64,000 nt of DNA from positions 1 to 64,000 of the forward strand of contig CAZODO010000010.1 in the NCBI GenBank assembly GCA_964578605.1, read 5' to 3'. The DNA comes from JAXMHN01 sp964578605. GTDB taxonomy: Bacteria; Verrucomicrobiota; Verrucomicrobiia; Limisphaerales; SIBE01. A program made the position numbers and the translations under genes. Position 1 is the stretch's first letter, and every line of letters begins with the position of its first letter. The notes beneath the pieces were generated by a model that saw only the letters and a program-made list of their open reading frames with translations, was not told the origin of the DNA and did no database searches. Shown here piece by piece: positions 1 through 8,542 of this stretch.

Positions 1-264
1 CAGAAACAAGCGGCTGTGGCTGAGTAGCTTGTCGTTTCGTTAACGTTAAGAATCGGGGTTGCGCTCATTTTTCGAGACGGTTTTCGCGCTGTGACAAAGT
101 GGGCTCTCATGAGAAACCGAGGTGATCGAAATGGAGAACGGAGTGCACGTCTTGCGGGAAGCGCCATCTCCTTACGGGCGAGAAACAAGCTCGAAAAGTG
201 ACCACGAAGTCGTTCTGTAACGTCAACGAATTCGTATGCTGTTTTGCTCAAACCACTTATCTCT

Positions 265-354
265 GCGACACAGGAAATCGGATCGACGATTACGATTACG
301 ATTACGGAATGTCAGAGAGAAAAATCTGAGAGGCGCACGCGACACAGGAAATCG
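265..354. repeat. 16-bp direct repeat pair with intervening ACGATT hexamers
   Basis: GCGACACAGGAAATCG occurs at 265-280 and again at 339-354. Between them is a short tandem array of ACGATT (three units, 286-303). The copies are exact. The origin is unknown; it could be a decayed mobile-element footprint. Confidence 0.7.
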
Positions 355-384
355 AGCGCTGGCGTGCTCCTCGCCATGGCTCAC

Positions 385-402
385 CCTGATCGTTATGTGC
401 CA
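385..402 (+). repeat. 18-bp direct repeat, left copy flanking hicBA
   Basis: CCTGATCGTTATGTGCCA is present here and identically at 955-972. The two copies bracket the hicB-hicA pair 570 bp apart and in the same orientation. Confidence 0.8.
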
Positions 403-455
403 GCGTATCCATTCCGCATCGACAGTCTCGGGGCCTCACGTATCCTGGATCAGGC

Positions 456-656
456 ATGAAGATCGAAGTCGAGCAGGAGGAAGATGGCCGCTGGATCGCT
501 GAGGTTCCGGACATTTCGGGAGCGATGACTTACGGCAGCAGCCGCGAGGAAGCCTTGGCGCGTGTCAAGGCGCTAGCGTTGCGCGTGTTGGCTGATCGGT
601 TGGACCACGGCGAAGCGATCCCGGAGTTGACGGACGTATTTGAGATCGCGGCATGA
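456..656 (+). CDS. hicB: HicB-family antitoxin
   Basis: This is a 66-aa protein with the fold signature of the short HicB domain: an alternating strand start (MKIEVEQEEDGRWIAEVPD), a central 'YGSSREEALARVKALALRVL' helix and an acidic tail. HicB proteins bind and neutralise HicA and usually repress their own promoter. This one is the short form without a visible C-terminal HTH or ribbon-helix-helix domain, so DNA binding is uncertain. Its last codons overlap the start of hicA by 4 nt (ATGA at 653), which points to translational coupling. The antitoxin gene comes first, the reverse of E. coli hicAB but common elsewhere. The pair lies between exact 18-bp direct repeats. Confidence 0.85.
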   Translation: MKIEVEQEEDGRWIAEVPDISGAMTYGSSREEALARVKALALRVLADRLDHGEAIPELTDVFEIAA

Positions 657-868
657 GCCAGTGGCCATCCACGCGGGCGAGTCGCGTCCTGGCAGCACTG
701 CTTCGAATCGGGTGGCGCATAAAGCGTCAGGTGCACGGATCGCACCGAGTTCTGGCTCGCGACAGCTGGACCGACTTTGTATTTTCCTTCCATGACAGTG
801 TCGAGATCGGGCCACGCATGCTGGCCAGGATCAGTAAGAAAACAGGACTGAAACCTCAGGATCTATGA
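653..868 (+). CDS. hicA: HicA-family mRNA interferase toxin
   Basis: This is a 71-aa protein of the double-stranded-RNA-binding-like HicA fold. It has the typical 'LLRIGW' opening helix-turn and the catalytic-histidine region 'GSHRVL', followed by a beta strand and a helix ending in 'KKTGLKPQDL'. HicA toxins cleave mRNA in the cytoplasm until neutralised by HicB. The start overlaps the hicB stop by 4 nt. The length is normal for the family and the key His is present, so the module looks intact rather than decayed. Confidence 0.82.
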   Translation: MSQWPSTRASRVLAALLRIGWRIKRQVHGSHRVLARDSWTDFVFSFHDSVEIGPRMLARISKKTGLKPQDL

Positions 869-954
869 GCCGGGCGCGTAACCAGATGGATGCACCGAAC
901 CCGGCGATGGCGCCCTTGTTCCAAGTCGAACGTCAGTGGCGCCGGGTCGGTGAT

Positions 955-972
955 CCTGATCGTTATGTGCCA
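955..972 (+). repeat. 18-bp direct repeat, right copy flanking hicBA
   Basis: Exact second copy of CCTGATCGTTATGTGCCA (first copy 385-402). It lies between the hicA stop and the peptidase start. Confidence 0.8.
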
Positions 973-1053
973 CCCATGTTAGGAGATCTGGATTCTGGCG
1001 TGCAATGCGCCGGCTGGAGGCCTAGGGTCGATGGTCAGATCACGCCACGCGCT

Positions 1054-2121
1054 ATGAAAATTCACCCATGCATCCAGGCCGCCACGGGCGGTCTGCTCTT
1101 AGTTGTCCAGGCTCTCCGCGCCGCTTCGGGGGCGGAACCGTCCGCGGCGGAGGCGGATCCGGCCTGGGTCGCGGTCTGGCAAAGTGCCCAAGGCCGGGAG
1201 AGCATCGTGAGGCTCATCGGGGCGGTCGACGCGGGGCGGATGTCGAACCATGTGTTTTACCTGGCGAAGGATCCGTTGCCCTTTCGCAAGCTGCACTACA
1301 CGCTGCCTGGCCACGAGAAGAACACGTTGTATGAAGCGGACGATTACCTTGCCGGCAAGCTGGAATCGTGGAGATACCGGGTGCAGCGCGAGCCGGTCCA
1401 AGTGCAGGCCTACCGGCGGGACACGGCCAAACCGCCGCAACACCAGTACTCGGCGCCGAAACCGGAGGACCCGTGGTATACGGCTTACAACCTTTACGCG
1501 GAGCGTAAAGGCCGCTCGCGGCCGGGGGAGATCGTCGTTGTCCTGGCCCACAAAGACTCGCAGAGCTGGATCGATTCTCCGGGGGCGAACGACAACGCCA
1601 TCGGGACGGCCGGGGTGTTGGAGTTGGCCCGGGTGCTTGCAGAACATCCGTGCGAACGGACGGTCCGGTTCCTGTTCTGCAACGAAGAGCACACGCCCTG
1701 GACGAGCGTCACCGCGGCGCGCAACGCGAAGGAACGCGGGGACAAGATTGTGGCGGTCTTCAACCTGGACAGCCTTGGCGGCAAGCCGGCGGAAGACACA
1801 GCGGCGGGCAGGAAGCTCAACGTCTCGGCTTACACGGAACCGGCCGGGGAACGTTTGGCGGCATTGATGGGCGCGGTCAACGCGCGGTTCGGGATCGGGT
1901 TGGAACAGCGGATGGTGAAACGGCCGGGACCAGGCGACGACGACGGCTCATTCGTCCGCGCAGGGTATGGCGCCGCGGTGGTGAACATCGGTTCGTGGCC
2001 CTATGGCGATCCCAATTACCACATCGCGGGCGACATCCCGGAACGGTGCGATTTTGAGAGCGCGGCCATGACCGTCCAAGCCACCCTCGCCACGATCGTC
2101 ACTCTCGACCAGTGCCCCTAG
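1054..2121 (+). CDS. Secreted M28-family zinc aminopeptidase
   Basis: The product is 355 aa from the ATG at 1054, chosen because it begins a signal peptide (MKIHPCIQ..LLLVVQALRAASG). An in-frame ATG at 865 would add 63 residues of non-family sequence and overlap hicA. The M28 dinuclear zinc site is complete: 'AHKDS' near residue 165, 'GANDN' near 180 (bridging Asp), 'CNEEH' near 210 (catalytic Glu and ligand), 'NLDS' near 237 and 'YHIAGD' near 321. The enzyme should act outside the cytoplasm as an exopeptidase that removes N-terminal residues. The 3' end overlaps the convergent DUF1080 gene by about 20 bp. Confidence 0.85.
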   Translation: MKIHPCIQAATGGLLLVVQALRAASGAEPSAAEADPAWVAVWQSAQGRESIVRLIGAVDAGRMSNHVFYLAKDPLPFRKLHYTLPGHEKNTLYEADDYLAGKLESWRYRVQREPVQVQAYRRDTAKPPQHQYSAPKPEDPWYTAYNLYAERKGRSRPGEIVVVLAHKDSQSWIDSPGANDNAIGTAGVLELARVLAEHPCERTVRFLFCNEEHTPWTSVTAARNAKERGDKIVAVFNLDSLGGKPAEDTAAGRKLNVSAYTEPAGERLAALMGAVNARFGIGLEQRMVKRPGPGDDDGSFVRAGYGAAVVNIGSWPYGDPNYHIAGDIPERCDFESAAMTVQATLATIVTLDQCP

Positions 2122-2941
2122 GCGTTCGTCCATCCCGCGCGGGCGAGGAAGGAGCTTGCTGCTGTCGGCCCGAGTCGCGTCTGAGCTCTCGAAGCTCAAG
2201 ATCTTTGAAACGAATGCGCAATTCATCGCCGCTGTGGAGTTGCAGGGCGAAGTGACCTGCCTGACCGACGTTGTGCCGGATATGGGCGGCGTTATCCAAC
2301 ACGCCTGCTCCGTCCCAATCGGTCACCACGACACCGTTAAGGACGGTCTTCACACTCGTGCCCTGGCAGACAAGCAGGAGTTCGTTCCAGCCATCCTGTT
2401 CCTCCGAATACTTGAAAACGTGGCCGGCCGGCTTGTGGCTCGCATCGATATTCCAGTCTTTGAGACTCGGGAAGATCCAGCGCTTTTCCTCGCGCGTTTC
2501 GTCGTAGATCAGACCGGTGCGCCAGTTCTGAGACGCGGGTGGGTGGATATCCACTTGGGGGCCGTCCAGCCAGCCGCCGTTTGCCGAAGCGTCAAAGCGG
2601 CTGCGAAACTGCAGTCCGCTATTGCCGGGAGAGTCCTTGAACGCCTGGAACTTGAGCCGAAGTTCAAAATCGGCAAACTCGCAGTCGGTCATCAACCAAA
2701 CGTAGTCGTGGTCTTTCCGGCCGATCGAGTCGCAGACGATCGCGCCGCCTTCCGCCTTCCAGAACACTTTGGCGGCATCGGCCGGTTTGCAGCGCACGTG
2801 CCACCCGGAAAGGTCTTTGCCGTTGAACAGCATGATGGTCTCCCCCGGTTCTGCCGCTTGAGGGGAGCCCGAAATGCCTCCCAGGGCAAGAACCAACCAT
2901 GGAAGGACGAGCGATGGTAATGGGTTGTGGCGCCAATGCAT
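2099..2941 (-). CDS. Secreted DUF1080 (3-keto-disaccharide hydrolase-like) protein
   Basis: This is a DUF1080 domain protein of about 280 aa. The signal peptide (LPSLVLPWLVLALGG) is followed by the diagnostic 'LFNGKDLSGWHV' opening, the 'DFELRLKFQ' strand, 'NSGLQFRSR', 'GPQVDIHP' and 'WNELLLVCQG...VLNGVVV'. DUF1080 is a concanavalin-like beta-sandwich, expanded in Verrucomicrobiota and Planctomycetota, and some members hydrolyse 3-keto-disaccharides. The ATG at 2941 is preferred over 2959. The Arg/Ser-rich C-terminal extension after 'FKDLELREL' is unusual and overlaps the neighbouring peptidase gene, so the true end of the domain is earlier. Confidence 0.85.
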   Translation of the reverse strand: MHWRHNPLPSLVLPWLVLALGGISGSPQAAEPGETIMLFNGKDLSGWHVRCKPADAAKVFWKAEGGAIVCDSIGRKDHDYVWLMTDCEFADFELRLKFQAFKDSPGNSGLQFRSRFDASANGGWLDGPQVDIHPPASQNWRTGLIYDETREEKRWIFPSLKDWNIDASHKPAGHVFKYSEEQDGWNELLLVCQGTSVKTVLNGVVVTDWDGAGVLDNAAHIRHNVGQAGHFALQLHSGDELRIRFKDLELRELRRDSGRQQQAPSSPARDGRTPRGTGRE

Positions 2942-3005
2942 GACGGCAGCGTAGCGCAATGCCCAACGCTGGGAAAGCCCTCCGCCCTCCAGTCATGAGC
3001 CGCTC

Positions 3006-3238
3006 TCAAAAGTTCGTTTCGACGATCGGCCGGAATGTCAGGTCGTGCACCACGACGTCCTCGGGCGCCGAAATGCACTGGACGATCATGCGGGCTACGG
3101 ACTCGGGTCGCATATAATCGGGCCGGGCGTTCGGGCGAAAACGGCGAAACCCGCAGCGTGCAACTGGATGGCCAACTCGCGCCCGATCCCGCGTGTCGCT
3201 CCTGTGACAAGGACTGTCCGTCTGGTCGTCTGGCTCAT
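3006..3238 (-). pseudogene. Internally deleted short-chain dehydrogenase (SDR) gene
   Basis: From the ATG at 3238 the first frame gives a textbook SDR N-terminus: 'RTVLVTGATRGIGRELA' (TGxxxGxG cofactor motif) and on to 'GFAVFAR'. About 35 codons in, the sequence continues in another frame with a typical SDR C-terminus, 'MRPESVARMIVQCI', then 'EDVVVHDLTFRP'. The catalytic Ser-Tyr-Lys core (some 150-170 residues) is missing and the two ends are fused out of frame. An active product is impossible. The remnant keeps both gene ends, which points to one internal deletion. Confidence 0.8.
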
Positions 3239-3346
3239 GGCGGTTCATTCATAAGACGGCAAGGGTGCAAAGTCGATTGCGGTAACAGCCCGGGCGATCA
3301 AAGACCATCGGTTGACCCGAGACTTCCACGCGGATGCGCAAAACCG

Positions 3347-3970
3347 TTACTTCCGGCGCGCCGGGATCCGTGCCCTGGCGCGCACGCGATCCAGCGAATC
3401 CTTGGAAAGCAGGCCCGCGCTGAACAACCGCTCCGCATGGCTGACCTGACGCTCCCCCACGCGATTGGATCTCCGGCGGTTCAAGGGTTGAGGCATGATC
3501 TCGAGGTTGGCCAACTCGTTCCCGGCCTCTTTCGCGAGGCTATAGGGAACGATGTGATCGACCTCGACCTTGGACTTGGCGTACGGACCGCGCATCACGA
3601 GGGGTGCCCTGCCGTTGCGCATCCGCTCCTTGTTCTCAGGGGTGAACAAACCCAGTTCGTCCGCAATCTTGAGGTTGCGCAACAAGGATTGCCGGACCAG
3701 GCCCGCTCGCGGTTCGCGGGTCCAATTGACCATTTGGGCCAGGTCAATGGCTGTTCCGGCTGGCATCCCGCGTCCTCGGGCCACATCGAGCCAGTAAACG
3801 ATCTTAATAAGCCGGGGATTGGCGCCGCGTTGGCCCAAGGTGGCCAGCTTGGCCGGGTCCGAAAGGCTGGCGACCGCCAGCACAGCCGGCCCGGGCGACA
3901 ACGGCCACCAGAGCCAACCACAGCCGGCCGCAAACGCCGAAAGGATGGCTATGATTCCAAGCCGTTTCAT
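3347..3970 (-). CDS. Putative exported HNH-endonuclease-domain lipoprotein
   Basis: This is a 207-aa protein. The N-terminus (MKRLGIIAILSAFAAGC) is a signal peptide ending in a lipobox-like AAGC, so Cys17 is a candidate lipidation site. The C-terminal third carries an HNH core: 'VEVDHIVPYSLAKE' then 'NELANLEIMPQPLNRRRSN', with the DH pair and the later Asn residues. The middle segment is helical ('LVRQSLLRNLKIADELGLF'). It begins 16 bp after the FabZ-like gene on the same strand and may be cotranscribed. Most HNH nucleases are cytoplasmic, so the predicted export is notable. The substrate is unknown; a periplasmic nuclease is inference. Confidence 0.65.
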   Translation of the reverse strand: MKRLGIIAILSAFAAGCGWLWWPLSPGPAVLAVASLSDPAKLATLGQRGANPRLIKIVYWLDVARGRGMPAGTAIDLAQMVNWTREPRAGLVRQSLLRNLKIADELGLFTPENKERMRNGRAPLVMRGPYAKSKVEVDHIVPYSLAKEAGNELANLEIMPQPLNRRRSNRVGERQVSHAERLFSAGLLSKDSLDRVRARARIPARRK

Positions 3971-3986
3971 CGCGAGACGGGAGACG

Positions 3987-4424
3987 TCAGGGGTCTGCTT
4001 GCTCTTCGCTCAAGGTCAACACCGCCTGCAGGATGATCTTGCCTTCGACCGATGCGCTGGCCTGAGCCTGGACGAGGTGCCCAAGCTCTCCAACGAGGAC
4101 TGTTTCAAAATGAATCGTCTGTCCCGGACGCGCCGTGCCGAGGATCTTGACGGCCCGAAGCGCCGTCAACCGCAGCCGGGCTGTTTGGCTGAGATCCCGG
4201 CTGCGAGCCACGACCCCGACCAATTGCGCCGCGGCTTCGACCAGGAGAACACCCGGGAACATGGGCTCACCCGGAAAGTGGCCGTCTAGGAAGGGCTCGT
4301 CGCCACGCACGGTGTAGGTGGCAGCGCCGGACACACCGGGTTCCAACGCGAGGACTTCATCGAGAAACCGGAACTCAGCGCCATGCGGCAGTGAAGCGAG
4401 AGCGGCACCGAAGAGAGGGTTCAT
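3987..4424 (-). CDS. FabZ/FabA-like 3-hydroxyacyl-ACP dehydratase (hotdog fold)
   Basis: This is a 145-aa hotdog protein with the FabZ active-site segment 'GHFPGEPMFPGVLLVEAAAQ': the catalytic His lies in GHFPG and the Glu in LVEA. The family dehydrates 3-hydroxyacyl-ACP. The start overlaps the LolA stop (ATGA, 4421-4424). Its place at the end of an exporter/LolA/acyltransferase run rather than in a fab operon suggests a dedicated role in making an exported acyl chain, as in aryl-polyene-type clusters. No ketosynthase or ACP is visible nearby, so the pathway is incomplete within the window. Confidence 0.8.
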   Translation of the reverse strand: MNPLFGAALASLPHGAEFRFLDEVLALEPGVSGAATYTVRGDEPFLDGHFPGEPMFPGVLLVEAAAQLVGVVARSRDLSQTARLRLTALRAVKILGTARPGQTIHFETVLVGELGHLVQAQASASVEGKIILQAVLTLSEEQADP

Positions 4425-5194
4425 GGCTTGCGCGACGGCGGGTCTTTAAGGGGTTCGACAAGAGTGTAGTCGCTGCCGAAGTCGGGTTTGAACAGGTCGG
4501 AACTCGTCGCAGGATTTACTTCGGCATTGATGAAGTCGTTGCGCATCTTTGACCCGTCCGGGAACTCGAGTTGAGTGGACCGCAGCGAATAGTCGTCAGC
4601 CGTGAGGACCACCTGAATCCGGGGAATCATTCGCCGTGCGCCAGCGGACTTCGGCTGGAGAAAGACTGTCAGGAATCCGTTCGCCTGCTGGGTGTCGAGG
4701 ATGCGAAACTGGGCTTCCAGAGTGGCGCGATCCCTTGGAAAGCCAGCTTCGAGGAGTGCCAGGGCGCTATGCCAGGATTGGTTTTGGCGGCCAGTTAAGG
4801 CGTATCGTTCCGCTCGTTTGAGCGCCGGATAAATGACGAACATCTGCGTCGGCTGCCGAATCGCCACCGTTTGCGGCGGCTGGCCCAGCTCCCATCGGAA
4901 CTGGTCCGGTGCGGCAAACCAAAGGCGCCCCCGCGCGGTCAGCGGCTCAGAAAGGGTTGGCAAAATCCGGGTCTGCACGAATTCAGCTTTCCAGGAGCGC
5001 ACCTCAGCCTGGCGGGCGAGCCAAGCGTCGATCGCCGAAGGCGCAGCCGAAGCGGCGGTGAGTGCGGAGACCGTCAGCCAGGCCCACCCGAGTGCGAGGG
5101 CGATCAAGGTGCAGACCGGCTGGAGCCTCGGGAAGCAGCCGCCCGCGTCGGATCGAGTTGACCCTCCCGCCAGAGTGGAACGAAATGATACCAT
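4421..5194 (-). CDS. LolA-like outer-membrane lipoprotein carrier
   Basis: The product is up to 257 aa, with a hydrophobic signal ('TLIALALGWAWLTVSALTA') followed by a LolA-type half-barrel: 'SWKAEFVQTRILPTLSEPLTARGRLWF', 'PDQFRWELG', 'IYPALKRAERY', then 'RIQVVLTADDYSLRSTQLEFPDG'. LolA proteins carry lipidated cargo across the periplasm. The ATG at 5194 overlaps the upstream gene by about 90 bp. A TTG at 5107, which overlaps that gene's TGA, would start just before the signal peptide and may be the real start. Next to an MMPL exporter and acyltransferase it probably shuttles the product of this cassette rather than general lipoproteins. Confidence 0.78.
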   Translation of the reverse strand: MVSFRSTLAGGSTRSDAGGCFPRLQPVCTLIALALGWAWLTVSALTAASAAPSAIDAWLARQAEVRSWKAEFVQTRILPTLSEPLTARGRLWFAAPDQFRWELGQPPQTVAIRQPTQMFVIYPALKRAERYALTGRQNQSWHSALALLEAGFPRDRATLEAQFRILDTQQANGFLTVFLQPKSAGARRMIPRIQVVLTADDYSLRSTQLEFPDGSKMRNDFINAEVNPATSSDLFKPDFGSDYTLVEPLKDPPSRKP

Positions 5195-8100
5195 TGGGAC
5201 AAATATCTTCGGATGGCAGGTTCGAAAAGGCGAGCGATTTGCTGGGTCAGTTCAGCCCGGGCAACGCGCGAACCGAGATCCGCACGCCGGTAGGGAATCC
5301 CGGGCAGCACCTCCGCCCTGTAGCCATCGCCAATCCTCGGCATCAGGACCGGAAGGAGCACACACCCACTGGCGCGCGCCAATTCCGACGCCGCGATCGA
5401 TGCGGCAAATGGGCGTCCGAACAATTGAACCTCCGTGGCACTGGTCGACGCAGGGCGATCCATCAGAAGCGCCACGGTGCCTCCAGCATCCAGCAACCGA
5501 ATCACTTCGACAAAGGCAAAGGGGTCCTGGCCAATGACAACGGTGTCGATGCCCCACCGGGCTCGCGCAGCTTGCCGAAGCTCGGTCAGGCGCGGGTCAG
5601 GCTCATCCGACGTAATGACGGACACTTTGACGCCGCGCGCCGCCAGGAGCGGTGCGCCCAACTCCCAGTTGCCCAGGTGAAGTGTCAGGAGGAGAATGCC
5701 GCGGCCGGTCTTTCGTGCGGCCGTGAAATGCTCCCAGCCCGTCAGTTCGGAGACGAGGACGTCAATGGACTGACCCGTTTCGTAGCGCCACAGGTCAGCG
5801 ATCTTGAGGGCGAAGTGCTGGAACAAGTCGCGGGCGGCCCGGGTCGCTTTCGCCTTGTCATCGCCGACCGCGGGCAAGAGGTTCTCAATCACAGTACGGC
5901 GGCGGCGCGGATTCAGCTGCCAATAAAGAGCCACCAGCACCCGGCCCAGGAACGCGATGGTCCATTCCGGGAGCCATGTAACCGCCCGCTGTCCCCAGCG
6001 CCACGGGCCGTTCCGATACAGTGACGAGGGACCGTCCACCGCCGCGTCAGGCTTGCCCGAGCGAGCAACCGGCATGGGCCCAGCGAAGCGCTGCCACCAG
6101 AAAGGCAAAAGATAGACGGAAACAAGGAACGTGATGGCTATTCCTGTGGCGCAGACTTTCCCCAAGCTCGCCAAGCCTGCGTTGCTGGACCAGGCGAGAG
6201 ATCCAAAGCCCGCCACGGTCGTCCCGGCACAAAGCAGCAGCGCCCGCCCGATCGTGCGGCGCACCGCCAGGACGTCTCCGCCATGGCGTCGAAGGGCCAG
6301 TTGGGTGTGCAGGGTGTAATCGATGCCCACCCCAAGCAAAAGCGGGATGGCCATCAAGTTGAGCAAATTCCAGGACCAGCCCGCGACCGACATGAGGGTC
6401 AGGAGCCCAGCTCCGCTCACGCCCAGCGCAGCCAGGCTCAGCAGGCATTCCGGCAGACGGCGGAACGCCAAACAGAGGGTGGCCAGGATGATGAGCGCCA
6501 TCGGGAGGAGCACACGCCAAAGATCCCGTTCGACCACCTCCAGGACCGCTTGCCCAAGGAGTGTCCAGCTCGCGACCCACACCCCTTCCTGAGGAAGAGA
6601 TTGTATCCATCCTGGTGAGCCTGGAGAGGATGGATGGCCTCCGCCAACCGTTTCTTCCGGCGGGTAGACCAATCCCAGTGCGAGGCACTGCCCGCCTTTC
6701 CGCGCTGCGAACTTGTCAAACACCCACCGGCTCACCTCATTCCTTGGCCAGAACACGGCGGGCGAATCCAGCGCAGACCTCCAGATGGCCAGAACCGACT
6801 CCGTCAGCTCAAACGCCTCGGAGGTGAAGCCTGCCGCCCGTGCCGCCTGGCGCATCTCCTCCTGCGCCGCCAGAATCGATGGCACGGCTGTGCGATTGGC
6901 CGCCTGGAAATCCGGGCGTGGCCAAAGTCCGGCCGGAAGCGTGAACTCGCCGATATCTCCGGAGCGGCGCGCTTCCTCAAGCGCCGGCAGGGCATGTTCC
7001 AAACGTTCTGCGACTTCCTGCTCGTGCCGGCCAGCAATAATCAACCAGAAAGGGTCCGCGCCGGCTGCCATTTCCCTTCGGATCTCCTCCAGTGCGGCGT
7101 AAGCTGGACTGCGCCGCGGACGCAGCGGATCAGGACTGTGGTCGAGGACTGGAGGTCGCAAGCAGTTCAGGAACGCCGCTGCAAGCAGCAGGACGACTGT
7201 GAGCATCCATGCAACCTTGACCGGCAACGGAGGAAATCTCGTTGGCGTCTTGAAGACCGAAAACGCCTTCGCCCTGCCCGCCCGCTCCGCCTTGACCAGC
7301 GGCGGCAGATATCCGTAAAGCATGCTCACTGCAGCGACGGCGATTCCAATCGCCACGAGAGCGCCAAGTTGGGCGAGACCCGGCAGACCGCACGCGATCA
7401 GGACCAGGAACGCTCCCGATGTCGTTACGGCCGACCAGAAGATGCCCGGCCCCGCCCGGCGCCGAATCTCCGCCACCGGCTCCGCCGGGTCCGCACGATG
7501 CTCTTGGAAAAGGATCAACCCATAGTCGCCCGCCAGCCCCAGCAGAATCGCTGCGAACCCGGCGCTCACGACGTTGAGCGTGCCGAGCAACAGCCCCGCG
7601 AGCGCGAGCGTCGCACCCAAAATCATCGTCAGCATGGCAACCAGCCAGAAGAGGGGGCGCCAGCTCCGATGCGCCCCGTAGAATAAAGCGACGATGATGA
7701 ACAGGGTCCCGATGATCGAGCTGGTGATGTCGCGCTGCATTCCACCGGCAATTTCGGCCACGAAGGCCGGTCGCCCGGTATACCGAATCACCACGTCGGG
7801 GGGAATTGCTCCGTCGGCGCGGGCAGCTTCGACGCCAGCCTTGATCGTATCCAGCCAGGCCTCGCAAGCCTCGTATCCGGCCAAGTCGAGGCGGCTTTGC
7901 ACAAAAACCAGCCGAAACGTGCCGTCAGGCGAAGCGAAAAGAGCGTCTGGACTCTCGAAAAAGGTGCCTTCCGCCTTCGCCGCCGGCGACTCGAGCAGAT
8001 TGAAAGGATCCCGGCCTGCCCGAGCCAACTCCCCAGGGGAGAGCGAAATCGCAAGGCGATCTCGAGTGGCCAGAGCGGTTTCACGCGCTTTCGGTCCAAG

Positions 8101-8475
8101 AAGCCGGTTTGTCAGGGCACCAAAGACCTCAGGCGGTTGGTTCAACCACGCGTAAGCGACGAGTTCCGCCCCCTCGGACGGACGCTCCATCCATGGGGGC
8201 TGCCAGAAGACGTCCGCGCTTGAGCCGACGCGAGCCCGCAGGCTTCCTGCCACACTCTGCGCCGCGATTTCGGCGGCGTCAGCGTCGGGTGCGCGAACGG
8301 TCACGATCAGTTCGGCGGCGGTTGAAAAGTTCTGCTGGTAGAGCTTCAGCCCCTCAACCGCTCTCGAACTGGCCGGGAGCAAATGGAGAACTTCGACATC
8401 GAAGCGCAATCGCATCACGCCGGCGCTGAGGAGACCAAGCAGGGCAAGCGCAGCCAGGAGATGCCGACTCTTCAT
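5104..8475 (-). CDS. MMPL/RND-family lipid exporter fused to an LpxL-like acyltransferase
   Basis: The product is about 1120 aa from the ATG at 8475 (MKSRHLLAALALLGLL, first membrane segment); an ATG at 8634 adds basic non-family sequence. Residues 1-830 form the two-repeat MMPL exporter: one helix, a periplasmic domain, then a helical block containing 'LLGLAGDYGLILFQEHR', and a second copy with 'IPLLLGVGIDYTLHTQLALRR'. The GD/GxDY motifs are the proton-relay signature. From about residue 860 a LpxL/HtrB-type acyltransferase begins ('LNPRRRRTVIENL', then the H-x4-E active site in 'LHLGNWELGAPLLAARG', then 'MDRPA'). These are separate genes in most related clusters. The fusion links inner-leaflet acylation directly to export. 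Confidence 0.83.
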   Translation of the reverse strand: MKSRHLLAALALLGLLSAGVMRLRFDVEVLHLLPASSRAVEGLKLYQQNFSTAAELIVTVRAPDADAAEIAAQSVAGSLRARVGSSADVFWQPPWMERPSEGAELVAYAWLNQPPEVFGALTNRLLGPKARETALATRDRLAISLSPGELARAGRDPFNLLESPAAKAEGTFFESPDALFASPDGTFRLVFVQSRLDLAGYEACEAWLDTIKAGVEAARADGAIPPDVVIRYTGRPAFVAEIAGGMQRDITSSIIGTLFIIVALFYGAHRSWRPLFWLVAMLTMILGATLALAGLLLGTLNVVSAGFAAILLGLAGDYGLILFQEHRADPAEPVAEIRRRAGPGIFWSAVTTSGAFLVLIACGLPGLAQLGALVAIGIAVAAVSMLYGYLPPLVKAERAGRAKAFSVFKTPTRFPPLPVKVAWMLTVVLLLAAAFLNCLRPPVLDHSPDPLRPRRSPAYAALEEIRREMAAGADPFWLIIAGRHEQEVAERLEHALPALEEARRSGDIGEFTLPAGLWPRPDFQAANRTAVPSILAAQEEMRQAARAAGFTSEAFELTESVLAIWRSALDSPAVFWPRNEVSRWVFDKFAARKGGQCLALGLVYPPEETVGGGHPSSPGSPGWIQSLPQEGVWVASWTLLGQAVLEVVERDLWRVLLPMALIILATLCLAFRRLPECLLSLAALGVSGAGLLTLMSVAGWSWNLLNLMAIPLLLGVGIDYTLHTQLALRRHGGDVLAVRRTIGRALLLCAGTTVAGFGSLAWSSNAGLASLGKVCATGIAITFLVSVYLLPFWWQRFAGPMPVARSGKPDAAVDGPSSLYRNGPWRWGQRAVTWLPEWTIAFLGRVLVALYWQLNPRRRRTVIENLLPAVGDDKAKATRAARDLFQHFALKIADLWRYETGQSIDVLVSELTGWEHFTAARKTGRGILLLTLHLGNWELGAPLLAARGVKVSVITSDEPDPRLTELRQAARARWGIDTVVIGQDPFAFVEVIRLLDAGGTVALLMDRPASTSATEVQLFGRPFAASIAASELARASGCVLLPVLMPRIGDGYRAEVLPGIPYRRADLGSRVARAELTQQIARLFEPAIRRYLSQWYHFVPLWREGQLDPTRAAASRGSSRSAP

Positions 8476-8542
8476 GCGTCCCCCGTCGGGCGCCTTGGCT
8501 CCCACAAGGAAGCTTCGCTGTGTTGCGACGGCATGGCGCGAG

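Larger units (their letters stand above)
1..455. other. Non-coding region upstream of hicBA
   Basis: No convincing gene is visible. The stretch holds short repeats: a 16-bp direct repeat (GCGACACAGGAAATCG) at 265-280 and 339-354, three tandem ACGATT hexamers at 286-303, and the left copy of the 18-bp repeat that brackets hicBA. The short open frames here lack family-like sequence. The promoter of hicBA should lie in this region, but I could not pick out a convincing -35/-10 pair. Confidence 0.5.

Noticed and set aside
865..1053. ATG at 865 as start of the M28 peptidase
   Set aside because: It would add 63 residues without family similarity ahead of a clear signal peptide that begins at 1054.
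2156..2920. Long plus-strand open frame opposite the DUF1080 gene
   Set aside because: It is the antisense of a well-supported gene and shows no protein-family features; high GC leaves many such frames open.
4833..6024. Plus-strand open frames opposite LolA and the acyltransferase domain
   Set aside because: Antisense to genes with conserved active-site motifs; no start context or family similarity.
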